A DNA stretch of 64,000 nucleotides from NCBI GenBank assembly GCA_038503075.1, contig JBCAML010000021.1, forward strand, positions 1,054,001 to 1,118,000. The letters run 5' to 3'. Below, in pieces: positions 11,884-25,132 of this stretch; position 1 is the stretch's first letter; the number at the start of each line of letters is the position of its first letter. The position numbers and the translations under genes were made by a program. The notes below the pieces were generated by a model. The model worked only from the letters and a program-made list of their open reading frames with translations, did not search any database and was not told where the DNA came from. The DNA is from Gyromitra esculenta (lineage: Eukaryota; Ascomycota; Pezizomycetes; Pezizales; Discinaceae).

Positions 11884-14800
11884 ATGGCAGGACTTTCGGT
11901 TTCAAATCACAATGGTGAGTCAATATTTTGTGGTTAGAAGTAAACCCGCCTTTCGTTCCATGTTAGTGCCGCAGTGCTAGTGCCTTGTGAGAATAAGATA
12001 GATAGATACTATTCTCTAAATATCTCATTCCCACGATTGTACTTGCAATAAATTAAAATCAAAGAAATCAAAGAAAAAATCACAAAAAGACAGCCCCTCG
12101 CAACACGCTTTGTGGCCTGCATATACCTATATACTACACATACTTGACTTCAGACATGAACTAGGCCTTGCTGACAAGTTTCACGTAGGCGAAGGGGGAC
12201 TTGATTCAATGGGTGAAATTGTACGGCCAAAATCAACACCCCCAATAAAATCTGCCAGCCTGAACTTCCCTCCGAACGGTGGTACGGGATCTCTATCTTA
12301 TCGACCAAAAATACGGTTTTCGATAGACTGCGGCGTAGAAGCTCACCGGATCGTCGATCCTTTATCACAGTATGAACTCCTATCCTCGTTCATTGGAGCG
12401 TAGAGCTGAACTTTCTCCAGGACCCCAGTTGCCATTGGTGAAGGGGACCATCTGTACACATCCGGCCTGCGGCGGATACGCCAACAGGTACTACCTCCTC
12501 CGGGCGCGCAAACGTTCATTATACCCAATTCAATGCACTCAATGTCTGTGCCTGGGACTCGGGTTAATTCCCTCTCCCTCCCACCAACCTCTCCTACTTT
12601 AGGGTCGTGTGAAGACCTTGATAGATTTCCAACCGAGTCATTACATTCATTTTCCTTCGCAAACCAGTCAGAGGATCTCATCCACAGTCGACAGAACATC
12701 CTTAAGCGAAGTTTAGAGTTCATGCGGGATAAACTAGGATGGGGAGCACAATCCCCCATGATAGCTTCCGCTCAGGCTAGAATTGCTGGTGATGACGAGG
12801 TAGCGAGTGTGATGGAGTTGCTTCAGAAGGCACAACTACTGTCGAATGATAAACATCCACTAATGTCAGGGCCTATATCAGGACCTGCTGACATTGAAGG
12901 GAATCCATTCGATACGAGTTTTGGGCCGGAGCTATCGAAAACCCGGGGACTCGGTTCTCGGATATCATCGGATTCTCTAAATAATATGGGACCACGATCT
13001 GAAGGTACTTCTCGTTCAACAACACATGAGTCTACCTCTACTACCCACAGCACCCCTCCTCCGACTCGAAGAGCAAGCCTCAAAAGGACATACACCGATA
13101 CTACGACCCTCACTGTACAAACTAAACTGTATGAGGCTCTTGCACAGCCGTATCTTGCCTCTGAGGCTCCGCAATCAGCCTCTGGGATGGGTCCACGGCC
13201 GATGATGAGCAAGTCCTCGGTCCACGGCCATACAAGTCGATATACTCCCGCATCCCAAGCCATCTTTACTACTGAATCACATGCCCCGTGGACAATTCTT
13301 GCAGCAAATGACTTGGCATGCCTTGTTTTTGGTGTAACCAAGGCAGAAGTTCGGAAAATTGGAATACTGGAGGTCGTGAAGGAGGAACGTAGGGAATGGC
13401 TCGCGGCCAAGCTGAATTCCGGAGAGAACTCTACTATGTCTTTCCCATACCCTCACAGTCATCATGGATCACCGAACGTCACCGCAGCAAGGTTGCAGAA
13501 CGGTGTTTTCGGTGGTGGAAATAGAAGGGCGAAATCGGATGTCTACTACACTGGATCACCACGAAGAAATGAAGACAGCCCAACCGGACAACCGTCGCTC
13601 CACCATAGTCAAACCAAATCGAGAGGTGTGATTCTTTGCGGGGATGTAGTGCCGATTCAGAAGAGGAATGGGAATACAGGGGCTGCTAGTTTGTGGGTAA
13701 AGGAGAAACGGGGGGGTTTGATTTGGGTTTTGGAAGAGATCAGCGAGGATGTGGCTTTCCTGTATGTCTCGGAGGAGGAAGGGACAAGAGGGATGGCTAT
13801 GCGATTCAGTGGAAACATCAAAAATATCTTTGGAGAAGAGGAGCTGCCTGAGAAGGGAGTCGATGTTTCAGATCTGATACCAATGATCCCCAAAAAGGCT
13901 GATGGATGTGTTGATATGGAACAAACTGGGTTGATTCATCAATTCACAGCTATTAACGCTGATGGAATGTCAGTTCCTTGCGGCATCGAGCCATTGCCTG
14001 ATCGGCGTGCATTGAGAGTCTCATCGTTCCCACACATTGCCGGTATTATCGTGCTCTCGGCCACCACTCTCAGGATTACGAGCTCCAACGCTGTGTTCTC
14101 AGCTGCGTTATTCGGGCAATTGAACTCAGTAGGACTTGAGATTAATGAACTGATCCCACAATTCGATAGAATGCTGAGATTCCTTACCGAAGAGGATAAG
14201 ATCCAGCTTGTGGATGGTATAGTCATCCCTGAGCACTCTTTCAGGAAAGCGAAAGCCATGATCGCCTTGAGAGACGGGAAGGAGGACGCAGTTGCAGTTT
14301 TCTCAAAATCAAGTGGTCTAAGCGCCAGGCATCGCGATGGTGCAGAGTTGAAGGTGGATGTCCAGATGAGGGTCGTGATGTCCGAATCGAAGGACGAAGA
14401 GGTCATGATTATAGATGACCCGGATGAAGCTACCGGCGAGAAAGGTCAAGTAGTATATGCTCTCTGGATCACATATTCGAGACATTTACACGCAGCATCT
14501 CTGGACCCAGACCATCCCTCAGCAATTTCAAAACGACCACTCACACCGCCTAAAAGACCAAGCCCAGGACAGCCAAGCACTCCTAACATTCCCGACTCGC
14601 CAAAATCTGACTCGCCAAAATCCGATTCCCCGATTTCTCTACTGCGAGATCAACTCGAGGCCATTCAGCAATCACCAACCCCCCCTAGTTCTGACGACGA
14701 GTCTCAATCGCCAACAACAGTGAAGCCTATGTCATTAACTTCTACCTCAAACCATGGCATGTCTAAACGAAAGAAGGCCATAGCAGATTTTGTAATTCTC

Positions 14801-15759
14801 GAGGAGATGGGACAAGGGGCATATGGCCAAGTCAAGCTTGCGAGGTACAAGAGAAATCACGCGAAACGGGTGGTACTTAAATACGTCACGAAACGTCGGA
14901 TTCTAGTCGATACCTGGACCCGAGACCGACGGCTTGGAACGGTTCCCTTGGAAATCCATGTCTTAGATTACTTGCGACGCGATGGCTTGAGACATCCAAA
15001 CATTGTTGAGATGACAGATTTTTTCGAGGATGATATCAATTATTACATCGAAATGATACCGCACGGCCTTCCCGGCATGGATCTCTTCGACTACATAGAG
15101 CTAAAGGTGAACATGGACGAGGATGAGTGCAGAAGTATATTCATCCAGGTAGCTCGAGCACTTCATCATCTACACACAAAAGCCGGTGTGGTACATAGGG
15201 ACATCAAAGATGAGAATGTGGTTTTAGATGGTGAAGGCAACATCAAAGTCATCGATTTTGGAAGTGCTGCATATATTCGAAATGGGCCTTTTGACGTCTT
15301 CGTCGGAACAATAGGTATGTGTTAATTCCACTGGGGTCTCTCTCGGTGAAAGCTGACAATTGGCCAATCAGACTACGCTGCACCCGAAGTTCTAGCTGGA
15401 AAATCTTACAAAGGCAAAGAACAAGACGTCTGGGCTCTAGGTGTTTTATTGTATACCATCTGCTATAAGGAGAACCCATTCTACAATGTGAGTTTTTCTC
15501 ATCACAAAATTTTGAGTGATTTTCGTACTCACTATTTAATTTTTAGATCGATGAAATTATGGACCGTGAATTGCGAATCCCTTTCGTGATGTCTGAATCT
15601 TCGCTTGACTTGATTCGCTTGATGCTAGACCGGGATGTGGAGCGACGGCCGACGATCGAGCAAGTTCTTGCACATCCATGGTTTGCAGATCTACCAGGAC
15701 CAGAAGAAGCACTGCTAGCCGAGTCGCCGGTACTAGCCAGCTCCAAAAAAGAAAACTAG
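11884..15759 (+). CDS. PSK1: PAS-domain serine/threonine kinase (PSK1/PSK2-like)
   Basis: A nutrient-sensing PAS kinase. Yeast homologues phosphorylate Ugp1 and translation factors to partition glucose toward cell-wall glucan. Proposed exons: 11884-11914, 12189-12369, 12421-15314, 15372-15487, 15547-15759, giving 1144 aa. Phases agree at every junction. Introns carry GTGAGT, GTATGA, GTATGT and GTGAGT donors, with clear branch sites in the first two (GCTGAC, CTGAAC). Residues 1-90 are rebuilt from a 31-base first exon. PAS-A lies near 357-440 (PWTILAANDLACLVFG), PAS-B near 608-690 (ITSSNAVFSAALFG). The kinase domain is near 861-1128: GQGAYG 868-873, VVLKYV, HRD 996-998, DFG 1016-1018, APE. All key residues are present, so it should be active. 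A Ser/Pro-rich linker with DSPKSDSPKSDSP precedes the kinase. The kinase identity is very secure; the first exon is an inference. Confidence 0.9.
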
Positions 15760-15934
15760 AAACTAGAAAGAAAAGGAAAAAGAAAGAGGTGTGAAAGGTT
15801 CGTGATCGAGCATGTACAGTACAGGGGGAAATTGTATGCGTTTGTCTCCATTCTAGACTGGATAGGGGCCTGACGCCACAACGGTGCCTGGCAAGGACTA
15901 CACGCGAGGCGGGCAAGGCCATTGATAAAACTGG

Positions 15935-16205
15935 TCTTTTTTTTTTTCCGCTGGAAATGGGTGTTTTGTTTTGGCGAGTTTGGGGAAAGGTCGTGTTACT
16001 GCTTTCTTTATTGTTTTCACCTTTTTCACCCATTATACCTAGGCTTTCGAGAAGATTTGCTTTTGGCTGTTCTGGTAGATACCCTACTAGATTTTTTGCA
16101 TTCTGTGTAAAGACTTTGTTTTTCCGCTTTTTTATTTCTTTTGTTAATTTGTTTTGTTTTTGTTCAGCACAAAGACGGGACTGGAGTCGATTACGGGGTT
16201 TTATT
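15935..16205 (+). other. GT-rich 3' flank of the PAS kinase gene
   Basis: After the stop codon the coding strand becomes strongly T- and G-rich, with a run of ten or more T near 15938 and repeated TTTTG. This probably is the 3' UTR and termination region. The same bias follows the phosphatase, the LPXTG-like and the PLAC8 genes. Confidence 0.45.
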
Positions 16206-19200
16206 TTAAAATAAAAGGGAATCTGCAACTACGTTGCATCTGGGATTCAACAAAGCAGGAAAGAAATTTGTGGAGATTACAGTGTTAAATGTTCAATACA
16301 TGGCGAAAAATTTGCCTTGTTTTATTTCAAGAAGTTCATACGAACAGCTTATGCTTAATAAACGATGAATCTAAGATTGAGATCCCCTTTAAACATTCGT
16401 GTGCTCAAGGTCTCACCAGCCAGGCTCCTAGCTTGATTTAGTTGACCAAACTGTGCCCAACAACTGAGGCCGGATTCCCATATCTATAGTCCTACGATGG
16501 CAGTCTTAAATTATTGGCTACATGGATATGATGTGAGTTCGGGAGGGTGATAAATTGGACTGTCAGGAAATTGAAAGAAATACTTCCTAAAGAGTAGTAG
16601 CTGATGGTCGATATTGTTGCTAGCCCACGTTTCTATCATGGCTTAGCACACGGCTCACACCTCGGGAGATAATATAATATATTATAAAGATTGGCGCGAA
16701 TAGTGCATAGTACGCCGTCCGTCAACAATTGAGGAAAAGACATACACAGACCCATCCCCGATGGGACCGCTAAGATGAAAATATAAAAAACGCTAACGTT
16801 GACACAGGCGGTTGTTCGGCCACAATGCTCATATGAGTCCTATACGTATGTAATATAACTTAATCTACCTCAAAATAACTTTACAATCCAATCCAATTTA
16901 TAGCCATAATCTTCCTTTAATACTATTATAGCAGCCTCAATCGCAGCGATCCCTAAACCTTGGTTCTATATCTAGCTAGGCTGAGAAAGCATCTTACCTC
17001 AGAATCCAATGAATATAATTAGAAGTGGCGGTGGATTGAAGGCTCGCCCGACTTAATGAAAGAGTTAGCTACAAAAAAAAGCTAAACCTCGATTTGAAGC
17101 TAGCTAGCTAGGCTTAGCTTACTTAGCTTACTTAGCTTACTCAAAAGAGGACCGGATATACGCCTAACTATCGAACAGGCCCCGACTATAAACCCCCCCC
17201 TCTCTCTCTCCCTCCTCTCTCCCCCTCCTCTCACAGGCTTGAATGTGAGGCTGACACCAAAATATTCATAAGTTGAAGCTAAAGCCATCCGGCGATCTCC
17301 TGGAGCAGGCACCTAACATCTACAAAAATCGTATTTGACAAGAAAGGCCACTGATTGATGATATGTATCACATGTCTGTAAATGTACAAAGTCTTATTAA
17401 ATTCCCCCCCCATCACAGAGTATCACACGAAATGGGACAAGTAGCTGGTTGGCCAATCAGGTTTGCCAGCTCTGACATAGAACTTCTTCCACGGATGAGG
17501 AAGAGACTAGACGAATTAGTCGCTAGACCCTAGGCCTAATTTTGTTTGCTCCACTTGCTCACATGTTCAGGGTTTCTCTAAACTATATTTTTGCCAGCTA
17601 ATAACTCGTGCGCAATCAACATCAACATTTTAGGACGAATGAGGATAGGCACAACGGTTTACGAGAGTAGACTCGATAATCATGGGTCTAGAAATAGTTA
17701 AAATATACGCCAAATATAAATTTCGTACGAATTTTAGGCAAGATCTCAACGGCAGGGAGCGTTCGTGTTAAGCACATTATACTCGCGTTGGAAAAGAAGT
17801 TTGGAAAAGTGAGGGAGATTCTTGAGGGGCACCGATTGGCTAGAAGACTTCAAAGTCACGATTTCCTACCCGCTGCAAGGATTCCCCATGTTCCTCAAAA
17901 ATGGTTTCCGGACACAAATAGTGATGGTGAAAATCTATCGTAAAGGCGCAATGGTAACAGTCAGCTCTGCCCTCAATCACGCTACTGATATAGCCTATCC
18001 CCACATTTTCTGTTCGCAACACGAAGAACAAATAGATTTAGATATATATACACTCCAGTCTATATATGTATGAGTCACGCTCGTACCTTTATAGTGTATA
18101 CAAACTATTAAGACTTGCGCAAGGCCCTTAGCGGCCTTAAGCTTACTACATAATATACAAGCCCCTCGTACGCGTAATACTTCGACACTGGTGGCCCTCG
18201 CGCAGCCTTAGTCAACATCTAACTATATCATATCCGAAGATACAGATATTCCAAATTTCAATAAGCCTTGTGACTAAAAAGAGCTAATTTACGCACAAAC
18301 GGATATTATCACGTGTCTCATTTAACATTTAGATATCTTAAAACTTTAGTGAATATTACCTGTAGCTAGGACGAATACAGTAATATCTCCTAAATCTAGT
18401 ACCTTAACACCGGATCATGATCGCGAGTTTACTTTCTTTACATACATATTAGTCCGATATGCCATACAAATGAGCGGTTTTTGCGGAACTAGATTCAATC
18501 CTAAAAATAAATAAATAAAGTTTACTAAGATCCTAAGTCCGAACTAATAGCACGTGCCATAAAATGGCTTTAACCAAAGCTAGGACTACGTGCCAATGAG
18601 CACACGTACCACTTAGTAGCTTTCTTGTTATCGGTACATAATCCCAAGACACACACATATAGTATCCTACAGCTAATATATATAATGTGACGGTTAGTTT
18701 AGCTCTGCAATTTAGTTAGCATGCTCCTAAGAATATATGTGCAGCCACCTAAATAATTGAGTTATTTGTCCGGCGCCCTCGGAATAATAGAACATGTGAA
18801 TTATATTATTAAGTAGAACGACATAAGTATTATAAAAACCAAGTATATTACGTATCGTGATCAACTAACCAGCTAATGAAATGATACCCAGGATTTTTGC
18901 AAACGGGATTTAAAACCATAATTTAATAGCTAGAGCGAACTGCTCCTTCTCGCGGAGGTGAAAATTACTCACGATCACAACTATTAGATTCATAACGCGC
19001 ATGGACCAGTTGGTGATGTTTATATCCGTATCTCTATTTTTAGGTAACTTTCTTTGGGATTTTGATCCCCAGAGGTCCCCAAGCCTTAGACTAGTAAAAT
19101 TCATAGGAGAAGCGCTGTGTAAAGTGTACTTGCTATAGTCGTAGCGAAGGGCGGAGATATGTGAATAAATAGCTTAGGGAATAGATGTGGGGAAAGAACT

Positions 19201-22200
19201 TGAAATAGGAAATAAGTTTGAAAATACTCAGCAACTGGATAGAACATGAATAGAGCCCAGCAAATCCACAGTTATCCGATTCAGCACCGGGAAAGTTCCA
19301 AAAGGAGCCACCGAGATCCCAAAGATCAACCGGAGGTATGATGTGATATACCTCCCTGTTCTCGTAGATTGGATCATGGGATAAACCTCGTGCCCTTCAG
19401 CTTCTCCACCCTCTCTTACTCAACCCTAAGCCTGTTTACGCGGATATCGTACTAATGTAGGAACCAACAGCAATTTGAAATCGAGACCCCCTCAATCTAT
19501 AGGTAACACATGCTCGTTACCCAACAGAAATTCCGCAGGCAGACGACTACCCAACACTTAGAATGTAGGTACCGATATGAATTGTGGAAGACGCTAACGG
19601 GTCTCGGCGGCTAGGCGCCTCGATATCACCTGGAGTTGCCACTAGGTTCAGCGCGCGCTGAAAGCAGCTGTTGATGAAAGGATGAATTAAGTCGATCTTT
19701 ATTTTTCTACTTGGAGTATATAACTGTCAGTTAATGATAAAACTTGGTAACTACATTATACCAAAGAGACGGGGGGCTTATAATCTCGCCACGCCGAGGA
19801 AAAAAAGGATATCCGCCAAGATCGTAACTTTGAAGATCGTAGATCACCAGTAGCCACCCTATCATTTAACAAAGTACCGTTGATTTATCCATGATTAGTA
19901 TGTGCAATCTTGCTCTCCCACCTTAGCTAGCCAAAATTGCTGCCAGTCCACTACTAACTAGGTATTTCAGGCGCGTGTGCCATATATAGCCTAAGCTATG
20001 TAGTTAGACGAAAAACTTGAACCAGGACCGGTAGCAACGTATAAGGCCGATCGACTCTCGTGCTAGAAAGTAAGGAGCCGATGTTCAAAAAAAGAACATG
20101 TCGAAAACAACTATTTAAGGTTCTAGTGATAGACTCCTCCTACTCGCAGGGCATTGCATTACATATCTGTATATAGTAAAGTAGTGAGGAGCAGATAAAG
20201 GAACGCATCGGCGTGGAATTCAGCACAACAAAGCCAAGGGAAACTGGTGCCAAAGTCACCTGTCATACAAACTAGCATTAGACCCCTGCGCATGTACTTT
20301 ATGGAAGGAAAAGTAGCTAGGGTTATCCGAAAATTTATTGGAAATCGAAAGAGACACCGAGTAGTTGCACCGACAGAAATGCAACGTGCGTTGAATACAT
20401 GTAGCTGCCAGATAATCACAAACTAATTCTGCGCTCTATGAAACATGTAAAAAATATCAGAGTTACAGGGTTGGCGTACGTTCCGTATTCGAGAAACGAA
20501 TACATGCTAAGAATAAAAGACCCGTGGGTCGGCAGCGCTGTAACGTGCTCCCACTTACATGCGTTGTAAAGTTGAACCGTAAGTACATGCACATACATAT
20601 GCAGCAACTGCCTGGTGTTGAGCTAAACGATATGTACGATACCTGGTAAACTCTTCTCTGTATTTGCATTCACTCTACGACTCTCGATGGCGAGCCCCAA
20701 TGTCGGGCGATGAGATGAGGACCTGAGCCAGGCGTCATCCATTATCACTCACGTTCCAGGCGATCTATTTTATCTATGGGGTGGTCCCTTGTGCTTACCG
20801 CCTGAATGGAGATCCTAGAGATGAATATCAAGCTGGATGTGGTGAAAGGTAACTAGAGAATCCGATTCTTGTTTTTCGGGATTGCCGATGTGCTACGGTT
20901 GACGAAATAGTCGTCAACGCGTACGCAGCCCCACCACGCCAGCCTTGTTCGCATCTTGGCGAGTAACTTACAGCTGAAACGTTCAATGTTCAACCAATCG
21001 ACGTAGTGGCGGCAAACCACATACGCCACAGCCACCTTACAAGTCAACTTACTTACGAATTTCTACCACATGGATCAGTTATCGATATCGGCACCAACAT
21101 CCTTATGAGAATTATGGGTGTACTCGAGCGAAACGAATCAACGTGTTGTTATTCTCGCTGCACACAACTACCCGTACCGGAAGCTTGGCATCGGAATCAA
21201 AAGCCGCAGATATTTGAGCAACGACAAGAATGGAGCTATCCCGGGGTTTCTTCTTGGGAACAGTTAGTCAGGCCGTCTTCGGGATGCGATGTAATACCTC
21301 CACCGTGTACACGCACATAAAAGCCACCCAAGATGTACGACGGAGAATTACTTTATATTGGTCAAGGGCGATAGGTATTCCTGTGGCAATGATCAACAGT
21401 AAATTCAAGCCTAGAAGTAGAATAAAATGGGTGAATATGTTTCATACTCTTTTTCCCAGCCGGCAAAATAGATGCTAAAAAGGAAGGCCGAGCCGCAAAA
21501 TTGTCTTGATTTGTTTTTTGTTTCTCCTTAGCTGCTAGAGTGACGGATAATGATTTAGAGCGAATGTGTGGAGGCCACTCGGGATGTGGTTTCAAGAGAT
21601 ATCTTCTGTTACAGCTTTTTTAAACTTCAATTTATAGCTTCTCAAACGATAATGTGGTTGTGCTTCTACCAATCGTATGTTCCTACTTCGGTTGAAATCC
21701 AGGAGCAGGAAAAACAATGATAGGGGAAATGGCATGCGCATGCAAGAATAGAAAGCAAAACAATTGAACCATCAAATAGCGCACAGACATTTCGGTGATT
21801 ATTTTTACGCTTTTCCCGCTAACCTCACCGGATAGTTGACTGTCAAGCGCGCTCAAACTCTGGGAGCTGGGACGAACGAATGGAGGAGCTGTCTCTCTGC
21901 CAGTCTAACGGCGTACGTGTGATCCTGCTGGTCAGTTGGATTTGGCTGGTCGAAGCTGTCCGAGAATTATTTTCGAGTTTTCTTTGGATCTCGAATTATG
22001 AGGTGCCGCCCGTTTTAGAGTACGCGTATTTTATAGATTTTCTCTGATGGTGAGACCCTCCCCTCGTAAGCGAGGAGAGCAACGTGTGAGAGAACTTGTA
22101 CCTTACAGCTTCTTGCGAGATCTCGCCTTCCGCGTTTGCTTCCTTGATACCAGGAAAGAGCGAATAAGGCTGTGGCATTGATGAAAAACAAACGGCAGCG

Positions 22201-23100
22201 GCAAGATTGTCTTCGATCATGATTGGATCATTCTTCGAAACAAGGAGATGAGATTACTGTTCTGGTCTTGGCTATGCACAAACCCAGGGATCAAATTGTT
22301 TTTCGAGAATTAGTTTCCTCGAGATATGAGCGCTTTTGGATCATATGGGAGGGTGGAACGAAGAAAAAAGAAAAGGGAAACCAAGATTCAGCATTCAGAA
22401 TTCCACGATGAAAACCCATCATCGCACCAGGGATCAGCGTTGCTGAGTTGCTCGTGGAAAGGGTTGACATGCTTTCTCAAGCCTGAAACTGGACCAAGAT
22501 TGGAGACCAATCGATATGCCGTTAGCGAGTTGCCGAGAGCGGAGACGCATGGTGGCGCCCAAGGGAATCTAACCCCCAGAGGGCTAGCAGGACAAGGAGG
22601 GACGGTTCAGGATGTGGGGAGGGGTAAGGGTTCGCGCACGGTGATGCACGAGCGGGATGAAATTCAGGAGGACTTGATACTATATTTGGTAACCACCCTC
22701 TTCTTTTTCCAATTGTCTGCATGGGGGCAATACCAGTCGTGGTTTCTTGTTGGTGGAAAAGCTCTCGCGAAAGAACGCAGGCAGCCGGGGAGGAGAGGGC
22801 AAGGAAAAGCCGACCCAAAAGATCAAAATAAAACACTTTTTTTTTTTTTTTGCATGAGACGTGGGGATGGGGTTTTCTACCGACCAAGAACGTAGCTGTT
22901 TAAACAACTATTACACATAGTAGTAGGGTAGAGTACATACGTGTAATTCCAGCTGCGCATGTACATACATGTATGCAAGTAAAGGTCTTTTTGGCCATCG
23001 TGCGACTAGCTTGACCTAAAGTTTCATTCTTCTGGCCCTGGATCACGTCAAACGAGCGATTGCACGAACGTCGCCTTCATCATAGGCAACTCGACCTTCG
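16206..23100. other. Gene-poor, TA-rich interval
   Basis: About 6.9 kb in which I support no gene. It is rich in TA steps and in CTAG-type palindromes, and contains a three-copy 9-bp tandem repeat TTAGCTTAC at 17114-17140 and a CT tract around 17191-17231. Open frames are short and unrecognisable. The composition suggests old, mutated repeat DNA, but no element ends are identified. Confidence 0.45.
17114..17140. repeat. Short tandem repeat, 3 x 9 bp
   Basis: Three perfect head-to-tail copies of TTAGCTTAC, next to CTAGCTAGCTAGG. A CT microsatellite follows at about 17191-17231. Confidence 0.85.
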
Positions 23101-25132
23101 CGCGTTACGAGACGGCGGTTTCGCGTGAGAGCCTCTTCGCCCCCCCTTCACGGTTGCCTGTCATCGTGTTCCCGGTATCGTTTCTCGGCCTCTCTTCCTT
23201 CCTCTTCCACACCCCTTCACCCCATCCTCTACGCTTCTACTCCTCCGTTCTCCAGCCCAGACGTCGCAACCCTGATCAGTCTGGTTCGTGTTTTTCCTTT
23301 CTTTCTCTATCCCCCTCCTCCTCTCCTCCTCAGTCGGGCTTCTGCCTCCACGTTCTGCCTTCTACCTCGAATTCATTGCTTCCGCATTGAATTGATTCCT
23401 GCGACGGTAGGCTCTTCCTCAAACCAACTATCCCCCTCCTACCCCCCCTTCCCATATGTTAGAATGCAAGAGCGCACGTGCAAGATAGCAATAGCAATTC
23501 CGATCACAAGAACTCGCCCATTCCTTTGCCCTTTCGCCCAACCTCCAAATTCCCAAGTTTCCCAATTTTGGTTCATCTATAATCAATATCGCCGGGCATT
23601 CATGCCTCATTGTCAGATTGCATTACCTGCCTACCCTTTATTTTCTTCACCGCAATATTTCGTGGCATCTAACGAAGCGAATGCGAGTTTAGCCCTTTAT
23701 TGGCTGTCTTTTTTAGAATTCGTCATCTTTGCTGGACCTGCATAACCTCCACGACTCAGCACCCACTCTCGACGCATAGAAACGAGGGAAACATTTTCCA
23801 AGGTGCAGCTCTCAATTCGTCGAACCAGTAGCCTCTTTTTATTCACCGGTTGCCCCGCTCTTTTTTTTTTTTACGGGGAAGAAATTGTCGAAGACTCGGA
23901 AACTGCAGGTTAGGCGATAGTACGTCATTTTTCATCCACAGCGGGAACCAGGCATCATATAATACACAGGAAACTGTGGGAGACAGCAGTCTATAATCGG
24001 CAGAAAAAGTTAAGTTTTTGATAGGTTGGAAAAGAGGAGGCAACGCTGGACGTTCTTCGCACGACAGATTAAATAAAGAACTGCGTGTTCCATACGCTCC
24101 TTTCAACATATTTTTTTCGCACAAGGAAAATCATCGCTTTTCATCGCGGATTCCTATCGATAGCATCAACTTACGTGGCTTCAATCACTCGCATCTCGAC
24201 TTTACGGGGAACTTCGCTGGAATCTCGATTTATCTCAACATCGTGCGAGACAGTTTAAGAAATAGAGCTTCTGATCTAGTAGCGAGCTTATTTGGTGGAC
24301 GTGGGAAATACTATTTATTTGAACCCGAAGAGCCGATAACGTGGCTCGGAAGTGTTAGGGCCTTGGGGGGTTATTCTTAATCTTTATTATCTTCTATACC
24401 ATACTTGGATTAATCAGAAGCGGGGGTTCGTCAACTTACGCAGTTTGAGATCCACACTTTTTTTCGTCTTTTTTCGATTGCGGTGAGTTTGCCGCCTAAC
24501 AGTCCAATTTTGGTGTGTCTATTCTTGGGGTTTGGGTGGTTGCCATTTGAGATTGGAGGCTTATACTTGGATACCTCCACCTCAGACACACACACCCACA
24601 CCACGCATACACGCAGAAGCCAACAACCTTGCAACAAACAACAAGGTAAATAGTTGATCCTAAGAAACTCATACGTCCTCCCGCATACGCACATACTTCT
24701 TGCTCTCGGTCTTTCACGCGGGGCCGAACTTACTTCTCTTCAAGTACATTCCAGTTAATCCTTTGCGCTCCCGCTGACGACGTCGCCCGTTAGATCCTAC
24801 CACGCCTCCTGGTACCTATTTTCTGGCATTTGTCACTTCCGAGGCCCAAAACGTTTCTTCGATAAGGGAGATATTAGTTCATCTTCCCATATTCCTGGAA
24901 ACGTCCGCACTCAAGTCATTGGGCGCGTGGCAAGATATCGCTCTCACAGGCGCCACAATTTTGACCATATCCCTAGGTCCCTGATTTACGTCTGGTTAAA
25001 AGAGGATCTTCGGTACCACCCCTTTTTCATTTGTATACCGCCTCTCCCCGGCTGCGACTTTCACCCCACATTATCTCTTTGATTATTACATTACCTCCCC
25101 CTCTGTACCTCGTCACAATAGCTTCACTTGTA
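23101..25132 (+). promoter_or_regulatory. Long pyrimidine-rich promoter/leader of the MSG5-like phosphatase gene
   Basis: Positions 23135-23345 are C/T-rich on the coding strand, like the region before the PAS kinase. About 2 kb then follow before the phosphatase start, without a convincing gene. A long frame at 23125-23745 is Ser/Pro-rich low-complexity sequence produced by this composition. The interval probably holds the promoter and a long 5' leader, possibly with a leader intron; the transcription start cannot be read from the sequence. Confidence 0.4.

Noticed and set aside
15557..16228. 223-codon minus-strand open frame
   Set aside because: Antisense to the last kinase exon and its GT-rich flank; no domain.
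23125..23745. 206-codon plus-strand open frame
   Set aside because: Same kind of CT-rich leader sequence, here before the phosphatase gene; no recognisable domain.
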